From Burkholderia sp. Bp8992 (lineage in GTDB: Bacteria > Pseudomonadota > Gammaproteobacteria > Burkholderiales > Burkholderiaceae), in assembly GCF_003853705.1 (NCBI RefSeq), contig NZ_QTQI01000004.1, forward strand, positions 363,323 through 427,322: a DNA stretch of 64,000 nt, given 5' to 3'. The notes beneath the pieces are model-generated. The model did no database searches. It saw nothing but the letters and a program-made list of their open reading frames with translations, and was not told where the DNA came from. This document shows, piece after piece, positions 55,814 to 64,000 of this stretch. The first letter of the stretch is position 1; every line of letters begins with the position of its first letter. The position numbers and the translations under genes were made by a program.

Positions 55814-56878
55814 TCACGCCAGTTTCCAGCCGATCGTCTCGCCGCCGCGCAGCGGCACGACCGGCGTGTCGCCCGCGAAGATCTCGCGCGGCAGCTCCCA
55901 CGCCTCGCGGCGCAGCGTGACCGTCTCGGCGCTGCGCGGCAGCCCGTAGAAATCGGCGCCGAAGAAGCTCGCGAACCCTTCCAGCTTGTCGAGCGCGCCG
56001 GCCGTGTCGAACGCTTCCGCGTACAGTTCGAGCGCGTGCAGTGCCGTGTAGCAGCCGGCGCAGCCGCACGCCGTTTCCTTCGCGTCGCGCGCATGCGGCG
56101 CGCTGTCGGTGCCGAGGAAGAAGCGCGGGTTGCCGGACGTCGCGGCCTCGACCAGCGCCACGCGATGCGTCTCGCGCTTCAGCACGGGCAGGCAGTAGTA
56201 ATGCGGGCGAATCCCGCCGACGAACAGCGCGTTGCGGTTGTACAGCAGGTGGTGCGCGGTGATCGTCGCGCCGAGCAGGCCGGGCGCCGCGTCGGCGTCG
56301 CGCACGTAGTCGGCCGCGTCCTTCGTCGTGATGTGCTCGAACACGACCTTCAGGCCCGGGAAATCGCGGCGCAGCGGCGTCATCACGCGGTCGATGAACA
56401 CCTTCTCGCGGTCGAACAGGTCGATCGACGCATCGGTCACCTCGCCGTGCACGAGCAGCGGCATGCCGGTTTCCTGCATCGCCTCGAGGGTCTTCGCGCA
56501 TTTCGCGAGATCGGTGACGCCGTGGTCGGAATTCGTCGTCGCGCCGGCCGGATACAGCTTCACGCCGTGCACGAAGCCGCTTTCGCGCGCGCGGCGGATC
56601 TCGTCGGGCGGCGTGTTGTCGGTCAGGTACAGCGTCATCAGCGGTTCGAACGTCATCCCCGCCGGCAATGCGGCGAGGATGCGCTCGCGATAGGCCTGCG
56701 CCTGCGCGGTGGTCGTCACCGGCGGCTTCAGGTTCGGCATGACGATCGCGCGGCCGAACTGGCGCGCGGTGTGCGGCAGCACGGCGGCCAGCATGTCGCC
56801 GTCTCGCAGGTGCAGGTGCCAGTCGTCGGGACGGGCGAGCGAGAGCGTCGCCGGGGAGGAAGCGTTCGAGGCAGTCAT
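55814..56878 (-). CDS. pyrC: Dihydroorotase PyrC (class II)
   Basis: A 354-residue zinc enzyme closing the dihydroorotate ring in pyrimidine synthesis. Metal ligands are HLHLRDGDM near residue 18, the carboxylated lysine in [27 protein letters not shown] and [19 protein letters not shown] gives the catalytic Asp. The start at 56878 ([14 protein letters not shown]) fits the family; an in-frame ATG at 56950 would add 24 residues with no homology. rnpB lies 58 bases beyond its stop, on the same strand. Confidence 0.95.
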   Translation of the reverse strand: MTASNASSPATLSLARPDDWHLHLRDGDMLAAVLPHTARQFGRAIVMPNLKPPVTTTAQAQAYRERILAALPAGMTFEPLMTLYLTDNTPPDEIRRARESGFVHGVKLYPAGATTNSDHGVTDLAKCAKTLEAMQETGMPLLVHGEVTDASIDLFDREKVFIDRVMTPLRRDFPGLKVVFEHITTKDAADYVRDADAAPGLLGATITAHHLLYNRNALFVGGIRPHYYCLPVLKRETHRVALVEAATSGNPRFFLGTDSAPHARDAKETACGCAGCYTALHALELYAEAFDTAGALDKLEGFASFFGADFYGLPRSAETVTLRREAWELPREIFAGDTPVVPLRGGETIGWKLA

Positions 56879-57083
56879 AGGAGGCGTCGTGAGGAACGGG
56901 CTTGCTGTCGGCGGGGCCGGAACGCGCGTGCGCGGGCCGACTGACGGCAAACCGCAACACGGGACCTTTGGCCAGCGGAATCCGCTTTTTACCGCTCAGG
57001 GCTCGGTGATATGCTAGAAGCCGCATTGTACCGGGGTTCGCCCGGTTCGTTACCCCCCGCTTCAGCCTGCCGCCCCAAGTAAA

Positions 57084-57995
57084 ATGTGCCAACTCTTAGG
57101 AATGAACTGCGCCGCGCCGACGGACGTCACATTCTCCTTCACCGGTTTCGCGGCCCGGGGCGGGCTGACCGATCACCATGCCGACGGCTGGGGCATCGCG
57201 TTCTTCGAAGATAAAGCCTGCCGCCTGTTCATCGATCACCAGGCATCGGCCACCTCGCCGATCGCCGAAATGGTCAAGCGCTACCCGATCAAGTCCAAGA
57301 ACACGATCGCGCACATCCGCAAGGCGACGCAAGGGCACATCCTGCTCGAGAACAGCCATCCGTTCATGCGCGAGCTGTGGGGCCGGCACTGGATCTTCGC
57401 GCATAACGGCGACCTGCAGGACTACGCGCCGGACATGGACGGCAGCGTCTACCACCCGGTCGGCACGACCGACAGCGAACAGGCTTTCTGCGTGCTGATG
57501 CAGGGGCTGCGCGAGGCCTTTCCCGGTGCGCAGCCGCCGCTGCCGGAGCTGTTCGAGCGGGTTGGCGAGCTCACGCGCGGGATCACCGATCACGGCGTGT
57601 TCAACTTCCTGATGTCGAACGGCCAGGCGCTCTTCGCGCATTGCTCGACACGGCTGCACTATCTCGTGCGGCGCTGGCCGTTCTCGACCGCGCATCTCGT
57701 CGACGAAGACCTGTCGATCGACTTCGCGAAATACACGACGCCGGAAGATCGCGTCGCGGTGATCGCGACGCAGCCGCTCACCGACAACGAAGTCTGGACC
57801 GCGTTCGAGCCGGGCGAGCTGATCATGTTCCAGTGCGGCGACGTCGCCGCACGGATGCAGATCCCGGTGCCCGAACGCGTGCTCGAGAAGCTGCGCAATC
57901 CGGCGCTCGACGCATCGGCGTCCGCACCGCGCGACGCCCGCGTGGCACTCGCCACCGCCGCCGACGGCGACGCCGACGACGCGATCGACTTCTGA
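57084..57995 (+). CDS. Class II glutamine amidotransferase (YafJ-like)
   Basis: A 303-residue Ntn-hydrolase of the YafJ type. The catalytic cysteine is Cys2 (MCQLLGMNCAAP), exposed after Met removal. Other marks are DHHADGWGIAFFED, IAHIRKATQG and IFAHNGDLQDY, which bind glutamine. There is no synthetase domain, so the acceptor of the ammonia is unknown. The last ~30 residues are low-complexity Ala/Asp. It is divergent from pyrC. Confidence 0.9.
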   Translation: MCQLLGMNCAAPTDVTFSFTGFAARGGLTDHHADGWGIAFFEDKACRLFIDHQASATSPIAEMVKRYPIKSKNTIAHIRKATQGHILLENSHPFMRELWGRHWIFAHNGDLQDYAPDMDGSVYHPVGTTDSEQAFCVLMQGLREAFPGAQPPLPELFERVGELTRGITDHGVFNFLMSNGQALFAHCSTRLHYLVRRWPFSTAHLVDEDLSIDFAKYTTPEDRVAVIATQPLTDNEVWTAFEPGELIMFQCGDVAARMQIPVPERVLEKLRNPALDASASAPRDARVALATAADGDADDAIDF

Positions 57996-58606
57996 ACGCG
58001 GTGCGGCACGTGCCGCGCCCGCCTCCTGCCTGTTTCCACCCGCTCGCGCAGACCTCGCACCAGAGGCGACAACGACCTTCGCCGGTGAAAATCACCGCGC
58101 CCCACCAGGGACGATGCATTAAGAACGCCATCCGTCACAACGAATCGACGCCATCAGAAATTCGCCTGATTTTATTAATTTACGAGCGAAAATAAAAATA
58201 AAATAAATCAAAAATCAATAACATCCGCCCAATAAATAAATTCGCGAGCGCGCGTTTTAGCGCATCCGCTTCTATCAAACCGTACGCTATCCCACCTACC
58301 TCGCCAGCCTTCCCGGATTTTCATCAGATCCTGCCGAACCATTGCCGACAAGGCCTTCGGTTCGATTAACCACACAAATCAAAAATACGACCTATTACGG
58401 TTGGCATCCTTACATTTCCCGATTTCTCGATCATCGCCTGCAGCCCGAATCAGTAGACTCCGCCCATCCCCGGTGTAACGAAACACGATTGGCGCGACAC
58501 GCAGCCATAGTCGCCGCACGCCCCTTCGAATTATTTCTCCACCGCGGAATGCGAATTCGCCGAGCTGCGGCGAATGCCATTTCAAAACAAGAAAGAGAGG
58601 CTCGTC
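57996..58606 (+). other. 611-bp gap with an AT-rich core before the autotransporter
   Basis: No gene was recognised. 58150-58250 is strongly AT-rich, with several A/T tracts (for example AAAATAAAAATAAAATAAAT), the most AT-rich stretch of the window apart from the katG control region. It probably contains the autotransporter promoter and could bind H-NS-like proteins. The remaining part before the GTG start is a possible long 5' leader. Confidence 0.45.
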
Positions 58607-61600
58607 GTGAATCACTCATTTCGATCGATATGGAGCGAAGCCGCCGGCTGCTGGATCGCAGTGGCGGAAACGGCACGGGCGCGCGGCAAGCGCTCGGGCG
58701 GCGAATCGGGTGCCGGCCGTCGCGCCGCGGTGCTCGGCGCGTTGCTGGCCGTCCTGTCGGCCGGTTCCGCACACGCATCGACGTGCGGCAGCGGCGCGGC
58801 CGTCGCGAGCGGCGGCACCTGCACGACCGGCAATTTCAGCCCGACCGTCAACGACAACCTGGCCGGCGCCGCCACCGTGTCGGGCGGCGACACCGTCGGC
58901 GTATCGGGCGCATGGACCGGCGCCGGCGGCGACCCGGGCTACACGCTCGCGCCGATCGGCAGCACGACCATCGTGTCGGGCAACCCGAACCAGCCGCTGC
59001 TGTCGCTCGGCGGCAAGACCCACAGCGTCAGCACGCCCGACTCGATCACCGGCACCCGCACGTCGGTCGCGACCTACGACTCGTCCGCGTTCACCGCGTC
59101 GACGGCCGACGCGACCCAGGTGCCCGTCTACCACGACGTGAACGGCGATCAGTACGTGAACACGCGCATCGGCACCGTCGCCGCGACCGGCGGCACGCTC
59201 AACGTGTCGATCGGTAATGCGGCGAACGCGCCCGATGCGGCCGGCAACGCGATCGAAATGGCCGCGAAGCAGACCGACCTGACCTTCGCGGACGGCACGG
59301 GCGCCGCGAAAAGCACCGTCACCTGGAACTCGCGCAACCAGATCCGGTTCACCACCGGCGACTATCTTGCGGACGGTGGCGCCGTCGGCAACCGCCAGCT
59401 CGACGTGCCGGCCTACGCGGGCACCTTCACCGCGTTCGACGGCAGCACGTGGAAGGTCACCGACGCCGCATCGCTCGCCGCGTACAACGACTTTCTCGTG
59501 CGCTCGGTGCAAAGCGGCGCGCTCGGCTCGCAGGCCGCCTACGACAGCGCATTCAGCCAGGCCGTCACGTTCTCGCAGGAAAGCTTCCAGTATCGGAACA
59601 CCGTGTCCGCGGGCGACAAGAACACGCTGCCGATCGATCACCTGTCGGCGCTGCACGGCACGGGCGCGAACGCGACGCTGCAGATCGGCAAGGACGGCCA
59701 GATCGACTTCCGCGGCGTCAACACGATCGACTCGAGCTCGGCCGTCCTCGCGGAAAACGGCGCGCACTTCATCAACGACGGGCGCCTGTCCGGCGACTTC
59801 ACGCTGGTACGCCTGCTGAGCGGCGCAAGCGGCGTCAACAACGGCACGATCTCGTCCGGGTATGCGTCCGGAGACGGTTTCGACACCGGCGGCAGCGCGC
59901 CGCCGAACAACTTCGACTACCACGCGTACACCGAAGGCAACGGCGTATTTGCGAACGGCGCGGGCACCGCGTTCGTCAACAACGGCGTGATGAACGTCGC
60001 CGCATGGACGCTCGACGGCAACCAGCCGGCCCTGCAGAACTACGCGGTCGCCGTGACGGGCGGCGCGACGGCGTCGAACGCCGGCACGGTCAACGTCGGC
60101 GTCAACGCGACGACGCTCGACAGCCAGGTGATCGGCGGCCTCGTCGCCAGCGGCAGCTTCACGAACGAAGCCGGCGGCACGATCTACCTCGGCCGCTCGG
60201 CGCAGTACGCACCCGGCGCAACGACGAACGACGTCGCGCTCGCCGCGCACGCGTACGGCATCCTGCTCGGCGCATCGGGTACCGCGAGCAACCTCGGCAC
60301 GATCGTGATCGGCTCGCAGACGCAGAACGGCGCCGCGCTGGCGAGCCTCGGCTCGACGTCCGGCACGCTGACCAATGCGGGCTCGATCGTCGTCAACGGC
60401 GCCGCGCCCGGCACGCCGCTCGCCAACGTCGGCATGCTCGCGGCCGATACGGCCGCGACCGTGACCAACACCGGCACCATCACGCTGAATGGCGTGAACG
60501 GCATCGGCATCATGGTCGTCGGGACCGGCACGCAAGGGACGACCGCGACGTCGACCGGCACGATCAACGTGGCCGGCGGCCTCGACCCGGCCTCGGGCAC
60601 GCGCAACTACGGCGTGTGGGCCGAAGGACCGCGCGCCGCGGCCACGCTCGACGGTGCGCTCAAGCTGACGGGCACCGGCGCGATCGGCGTGCACGCGCGC
60701 TCGGGCGCGACGATCAACGTCGGCGCGAACGCGGTGCCGGCCTTCATGTCGGGCACGAACCAGATCGGCTTCTACGCGTACGGCGCAGGCTCGAAGATCA
60801 ACGTCGCCGCGCAGCACCTCAGCGTCGACACCGACGATTCGACGCTGTTCCGCGTCGCGGGCGGTGCGGCCTACACGGGCACGTCGGCAGCCGGTACGCT
60901 GACGACCGACGTCAACGGCCAGCATGCGCATGGCGTGCTCGCGACCGACGCCGGCACGACGCTGTCGACCGGCAACGCGACCTACAACGTCAACGGCGCG
61001 AACGGCATCGCGATCGCGGTCGAGGGCGGCGCGAACGGCACGATCGACGCGGGTGCGACGATCAACCTGAACGCGGCCGGCGCGATCGCGGGCGTCGTCG
61101 ACGGGCAGGCGCACGATCTCGCCGGCGCGAACGCCGGCGCGCCGGTCGCGACGTCGCTGACCAACCATGCCGCCGTGACGTCGTCGACCGCCGGCGTGAC
61201 GGGCTTCGTCGCGCAGAACCTCGGCACGCTCGAGAACCGCAACACGGTGCTGCTGACCGGCGCCGGCTCGACGGGCGTCGTCGTCGGCACGCAAGGCACG
61301 GTGAACAACGCATCGACGATCCGCGTGTCCGACGGCACGGGCGCGCTCGTGCAGGGTGCATCGGCGACGCTCGCCAATGCGGGCACGGTCGAAGCCGACG
61401 ACGGTATCGCGGGCGTGCGCCTGACGGGCGCAGGCGCATCGGTCGCGCTGTCGGGCGCCGGCACCGTGATCGCGAACGGCAGCGCCGACGGCGTGCTGAT
61501 CGACTCGACCGTCACGGGCGGCGGCCTCGCGGCCGGCGCGACGTCGATCGCAGCCGGCGGAACGGGCAGCGGGATCCGCAACCTCGGCACGAACGCGACC

Positions 61601-63829
61601 ATCGCGCTGGCCGGCACGCAGATCGCCACGACCGGCACCGGCACCGGCGCCGACGGCGTCACGTCGACCGGTGCCGGCGCGCACATCGCGGCCGATGCGG
61701 CAACGGTCGTCCGCACCGCCGGCGCCAACGCGCGCGGCCTGTATGTGTCAGGCGCCGACTCGACGCTCGCGGCCAACGGCACGACGGTCGCGACGACCGG
61801 TGCCGGTGCCCATGCGGTCGTCATCGACAGCGGTGCGACGGCGCTGATGTCCGGCACGACAGTCACCGCGTCGGGCAGCGCAGCCGACGGCATCGTCGCG
61901 CAGAACGGCGGGCGCATCGCCGATACGGGTTCGTCGATCGGCAGCGCGGCCGGCAACGGCGCCACCGCGAACAGCGGCGGCTTGCTCGCGTTGACCGGCA
62001 CGGCACTCAAGGGCGCGACGGCCGGCGTGCTGACGTCGGACACGCTCGCGAACGGCGCGACGAATTCGGTCCTGGTCGACGGCGGCAGCGTGACGTCCGT
62101 CGCCGGGCCGGCCTTCGCCGCGCGCGGCGGCACGGCCGACATCGCGGTGCGCAACGGCACGGTCGTGACGGCCGGCAACGGCACGCTGCTGAACCTCGCG
62201 AACGGCAGCACCATGACGTTCAACGCATCGGCCGTGAACCTCGCGGGCGACATCGTTTCCGACGCATCGAGCACCGGCAACGTGTTCCTCGCGAACGGCA
62301 CGACGCTGACCGGCAAGATCGATCCGGTCGCGCTGACGGTCGACGGCTCGAGCACGTGGCGCATGACGGGCAGCTCGGTCCTGAGCAGCCTGAACAACGC
62401 GGGCCTCGTCGCGTTCGCCGCACCGGTCGGTTCGCCGACGCTCACCGGCAGCTACAAGACGCTGACGACCGGCAGCTACGTCGGCAACGGCGGCACGATC
62501 GCGCTCAACACGTATCTCGGCGCCGATGCGTCGCCGACCGACCGGCTGATCGTGAACGGCGGCGCCGCGAGCGGCACGACCGGCCTGAAGATCGCGAACA
62601 CGGCCGGCGCCGGCGCGCAGACGACCGGCGACGGGATTCCGGTGATCGTCACGGCCAACGGCGGCACGACCACCGCGTCGGCCTTCCATCTCGCCGGGCC
62701 CGTGCAGGCCGGCGCGTACGAATACCGGCTCTATCGCGGCGGTCAAAGCGACGCGAACGGCTGGTACCTGCGCTCGCAGCTCGACCAGACCGACCCCGGC
62801 GATCCGATCCACCCGTCCGGCGGCGGCAACAACGGGAACGGCAACGGCGGCACGCTCGCGTATCGCCCGGGTGTCGCCGGCTACGCGCTCACGCCGCTCC
62901 TGAACGCCGACTACGGCTTCTCGACGCTCGGCAAGCTGCACGAGCGCGTCGGCGACATCTACAACGTCGAGAAGCAGCAGCCCGGCAACCGCGACGGCGT
63001 ATGGGGGCGCATCGGCGGCCAGAGCCTCGACGCGAACGCGGGCCGCTTCGCGGCCGACGAGCGCACGTTCTTCGCGCAATTCGGCAAGGACTGGACGCTC
63101 GACCAGGCGCCGAACGGCGCGGGCAGCACGCATGCGGGCGTGACGGCCAGCATCGGCGTGTCGAACGCGAGCTTCAGCGACATGGCGCGCGCCGACACGC
63201 AGAACCTGTCGACGTCGACCGGCTCGGTCGAGATGCACGCGCAGAGCGTCGGCGGCTACTGGACACGCTACCTGCCGGACGGCACCTACTTCGACAGCGT
63301 CGGGCAGGTCACGCACTACGGCAACCGCTATCGCGACAGCTACGGCAACGAGGCGTCGCAGAACGGCTTCGGCATCGCGCTGTCGCAGGAAGTCGGCAAG
63401 CCGTTCGCGATCGGCAGCACGCCGATCGCAATCGAGCCGCAAGCGCAGCTGATGTATCAGTACCTGAAGCTGAACGGGTTCGACGACAACGTGTCGGCCG
63501 TCTCGGGCACGACGACGAACGCGCTGCGCGGCCGCGTCGGCGTGCGCATCTTCCGGCCGAACCTCCAGTCGGATGCGGGCGGCGGCGCCGCGACGCCGTA
63601 CTTCACCGCCGACGTGCTGCACGACTTCCTGTCGCCGGGCCAGACCGTCGTCGGCGGCACGCCGTTCGCGACGCATCTCGGCCGCACCTGGTACGAACTC
63701 GGTGTCGGCGTGACCGCGGGCTTCGGCAAGTCGGGCGAGCTGTACGCGAACGCGAAGATCGCGCGCAACATCGGCGGCGACTACCGGCGCGGGATCGTCG
63801 GGCAAGTGGGCTACCGGTACAGCTGGTAA
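58607..63829 (+). CDS. Type Va autotransporter adhesin-like protein with extended signal peptide
   Basis: A 1740-residue autotransporter. It starts at a GTG (58607) with GAGAGG upstream. The N-terminus VNHSFRSIWSEAAGCWIAVA matches the ESPR (extended signal peptide region), followed by a hydrophobic core and cleavage after SAHA (~residue 57). The passenger (about 60-1400) is Gly/Ala/Thr/Asn-rich with repeats such as NAGTV, TNTGTITLNG and NGAxGI, typical of a beta-helix. A pertactin-like autochaperone region (TVDGSSTWRMTG to TDRLIVNGG, about 1245-1325) and a Gly/Asn linker precede the C-terminal beta-barrel (about 1460-1740), which ends in YRYSW. Host-surface adhesion or autoaggregation is inferred. 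There is no visible protease or SGNH catalytic motif. Confidence 0.92.
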   Translation: MNHSFRSIWSEAAGCWIAVAETARARGKRSGGESGAGRRAAVLGALLAVLSAGSAHASTCGSGAAVASGGTCTTGNFSPTVNDNLAGAATVSGGDTVGVSGAWTGAGGDPGYTLAPIGSTTIVSGNPNQPLLSLGGKTHSVSTPDSITGTRTSVATYDSSAFTASTADATQVPVYHDVNGDQYVNTRIGTVAATGGTLNVSIGNAANAPDAAGNAIEMAAKQTDLTFADGTGAAKSTVTWNSRNQIRFTTGDYLADGGAVGNRQLDVPAYAGTFTAFDGSTWKVTDAASLAAYNDFLVRSVQSGALGSQAAYDSAFSQAVTFSQESFQYRNTVSAGDKNTLPIDHLSALHGTGANATLQIGKDGQIDFRGVNTIDSSSAVLAENGAHFINDGRLSGDFTLVRLLSGASGVNNGTISSGYASGDGFDTGGSAPPNNFDYHAYTEGNGVFANGAGTAFVNNGVMNVAAWTLDGNQPALQNYAVAVTGGATASNAGTVNVGVNATTLDSQVIGGLVASGSFTNEAGGTIYLGRSAQYAPGATTNDVALAAHAYGILLGASGTASNLGTIVIGSQTQNGAALASLGSTSGTLTNAGSIVVNGAAPGTPLANVGMLAADTAATVTNTGTITLNGVNGIGIMVVGTGTQGTTATSTGTINVAGGLDPASGTRNYGVWAEGPRAAATLDGALKLTGTGAIGVHARSGATINVGANAVPAFMSGTNQIGFYAYGAGSKINVAAQHLSVDTDDSTLFRVAGGAAYTGTSAAGTLTTDVNGQHAHGVLATDAGTTLSTGNATYNVNGANGIAIAVEGGANGTIDAGATINLNAAGAIAGVVDGQAHDLAGANAGAPVATSLTNHAAVTSSTAGVTGFVAQNLGTLENRNTVLLTGAGSTGVVVGTQGTVNNASTIRVSDGTGALVQGASATLANAGTVEADDGIAGVRLTGAGASVALSGAGTVIANGSADGVLIDSTVTGGGLAAGATSIAAGGTGSGIRNLGTNATIALAGTQIATTGTGTGADGVTSTGAGAHIAADAATVVRTAGANARGLYVSGADSTLAANGTTVATTGAGAHAVVIDSGATALMSGTTVTASGSAADGIVAQNGGRIADTGSSIGSAAGNGATANSGGLLALTGTALKGATAGVLTSDTLANGATNSVLVDGGSVTSVAGPAFAARGGTADIAVRNGTVVTAGNGTLLNLANGSTMTFNASAVNLAGDIVSDASSTGNVFLANGTTLTGKIDPVALTVDGSSTWRMTGSSVLSSLNNAGLVAFAAPVGSPTLTGSYKTLTTGSYVGNGGTIALNTYLGADASPTDRLIVNGGAASGTTGLKIANTAGAGAQTTGDGIPVIVTANGGTTTASAFHLAGPVQAGAYEYRLYRGGQSDANGWYLRSQLDQTDPGDPIHPSGGGNNGNGNGGTLAYRPGVAGYALTPLLNADYGFSTLGKLHERVGDIYNVEKQQPGNRDGVWGRIGGQSLDANAGRFAADERTFFAQFGKDWTLDQAPNGAGSTHAGVTASIGVSNASFSDMARADTQNLSTSTGSVEMHAQSVGGYWTRYLPDGTYFDSVGQVTHYGNRYRDSYGNEASQNGFGIALSQEVGKPFAIGSTPIAIEPQAQLMYQYLKLNGFDDNVSAVSGTTTNALRGRVGVRIFRPNLQSDAGGGAATPYFTADVLHDFLSPGQTVVGGTPFATHLGRTWYELGVGVTAGFGKSGELYANAKIARNIGGDYRRGIVGQVGYRYSW

Positions 63830-63863
63830 CGAGCGGGGGCACGCACGCCACCCGCGAGCGAAA

Positions 63864-63896
63864 AAAAACCGCCCGGCTGCATGCCGGGCGGTTTTT
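63864..63896. terminator. Bidirectional intrinsic terminator after the autotransporter
   Basis: AAAAACCGCCCGGC / GCCGGGCGGTTTTT with a TGCAT loop, between the autotransporter and the convergent ABC transporter gene. Confidence 0.92.
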
Positions 63897-63925
63897 GCAT
63901 GGACGCGCGCAACACGCGCGAACGC

Positions 63926-64000
63926 TCAGTGCAGGATCTTCGCGAGGAAGTCCTTCGCGCGTTCCGATTTCGGATTCGAGAAGAAATCGTCCTTGCGGTC
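63926..64000 (-). CDS. Amino-acid ABC transporter ATP-binding protein, C-terminal end (cut by window)
   Basis: Only the last 24 codons are inside the window. They read DDFFSNPKSERAKDFLAKIL followed by H and stop. This is the usual C-terminus of polar amino-acid ABC ATPases (GltL/GlnQ/HisP type: FFxNPxSERAxxFLxxIL). The rest of the gene lies to the right. The substrate (glutamate/aspartate versus glutamine) cannot be judged from this piece. Confidence 0.75.
   Translation of the reverse strand, partial: DRKDDFFSNPKSERAKDFLAKILH

Noticed and set aside
58616-61684. A 1022-codon open frame antisense to the autotransporter
   Set aside because: Arg/Ala/Val-biased shadow of the repetitive passenger. 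No start context and no recognisable domain; the plus strand has ESPR and barrel signatures.

Overview
The window is a GC-rich chromosomal segment of a betaproteobacterium. It is almost certainly a Burkholderia, most like the B. cepacia complex, judging from protein similarity to that genus, the recG-oxyR-katG and pepP-ubiH-dusB-fis-purH-ruvCAB neighbourhoods, and codon use with G or C at nearly every third position. It looks like core chromosome 1: no insertion sequence, prophage, CRISPR array, rRNA or tRNA was seen. The one structural RNA gene recognised is rnpB, and one further small RNA gene is predicted.

Layout. 1-4.8 kb: the end of a glycolate oxidase operon (glcE, glcF), yggS, proC and convergent ubiA. 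4.8-9.2 kb: an oxidative-stress island read leftward, oxyR, two tiny ORFs, katG, a third tiny ORF and an internally deleted, frameshifted dps remnant. 9.4-18 kb: recG facing queA, then tgt and yajC-secD-secF. 18-27 kb: an exported S41 protease, an MFS carrier, a cytochrome b561 with two YceI proteins, and a divergent pqi (MCE lipid transport) operon in which PqiA is split into two proteins. 27-36 kb: a large membrane protein of the misnamed 'site-specific recombinase' family, a THUMP RNA methyltransferase, a VOC protein with a WYL-type regulator, a nitrilase divergent from a LysR regulator, and nudJ-mnmA. 36-47 kb: an FMN-binding glutamate synthase-like protein, GST, pepP-ubiH, dusB-fis, purH, ruvC-ruvA-ruvB. 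47-55 kb: a DUF2236 protein, a decayed gene, a leftward tyrS-dtd-phosphatase cluster, anmK, erpA, rplM-rpsI, a DUF1090 protein, a predicted sRNA and an OsmC protein. 55-64 kb: rnpB, pyrC, a class II glutamine amidotransferase, a 1740-residue autotransporter with an extended signal peptide, and the tail of an amino-acid ABC transporter ATPase.

How the genes work together. Several groups are tightly coupled by 4-base ATGA overlaps: pqiA halves and pqiA2-pqiB-pqiC, nudJ-mnmA, dusB-fis, tyrS-dtd, and cytochrome b561-YceI. OxyR keeps both redox cysteines and presumably controls katG from an unusually AT-rich region. Many gene ends carry clear intrinsic terminators, often shared by convergent genes.

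The most unusual items are a predicted ~93-nt sRNA near 54.5 kb that shows two CTCCTCC (anti-Shine-Dalgarno) motifs behind a promoter with a perfect TATAAT, the dps remnant beside katG, and the unrecognised small ORFs flanking katG. All product names rest on reading the sequence and family knowledge; no database search was run.
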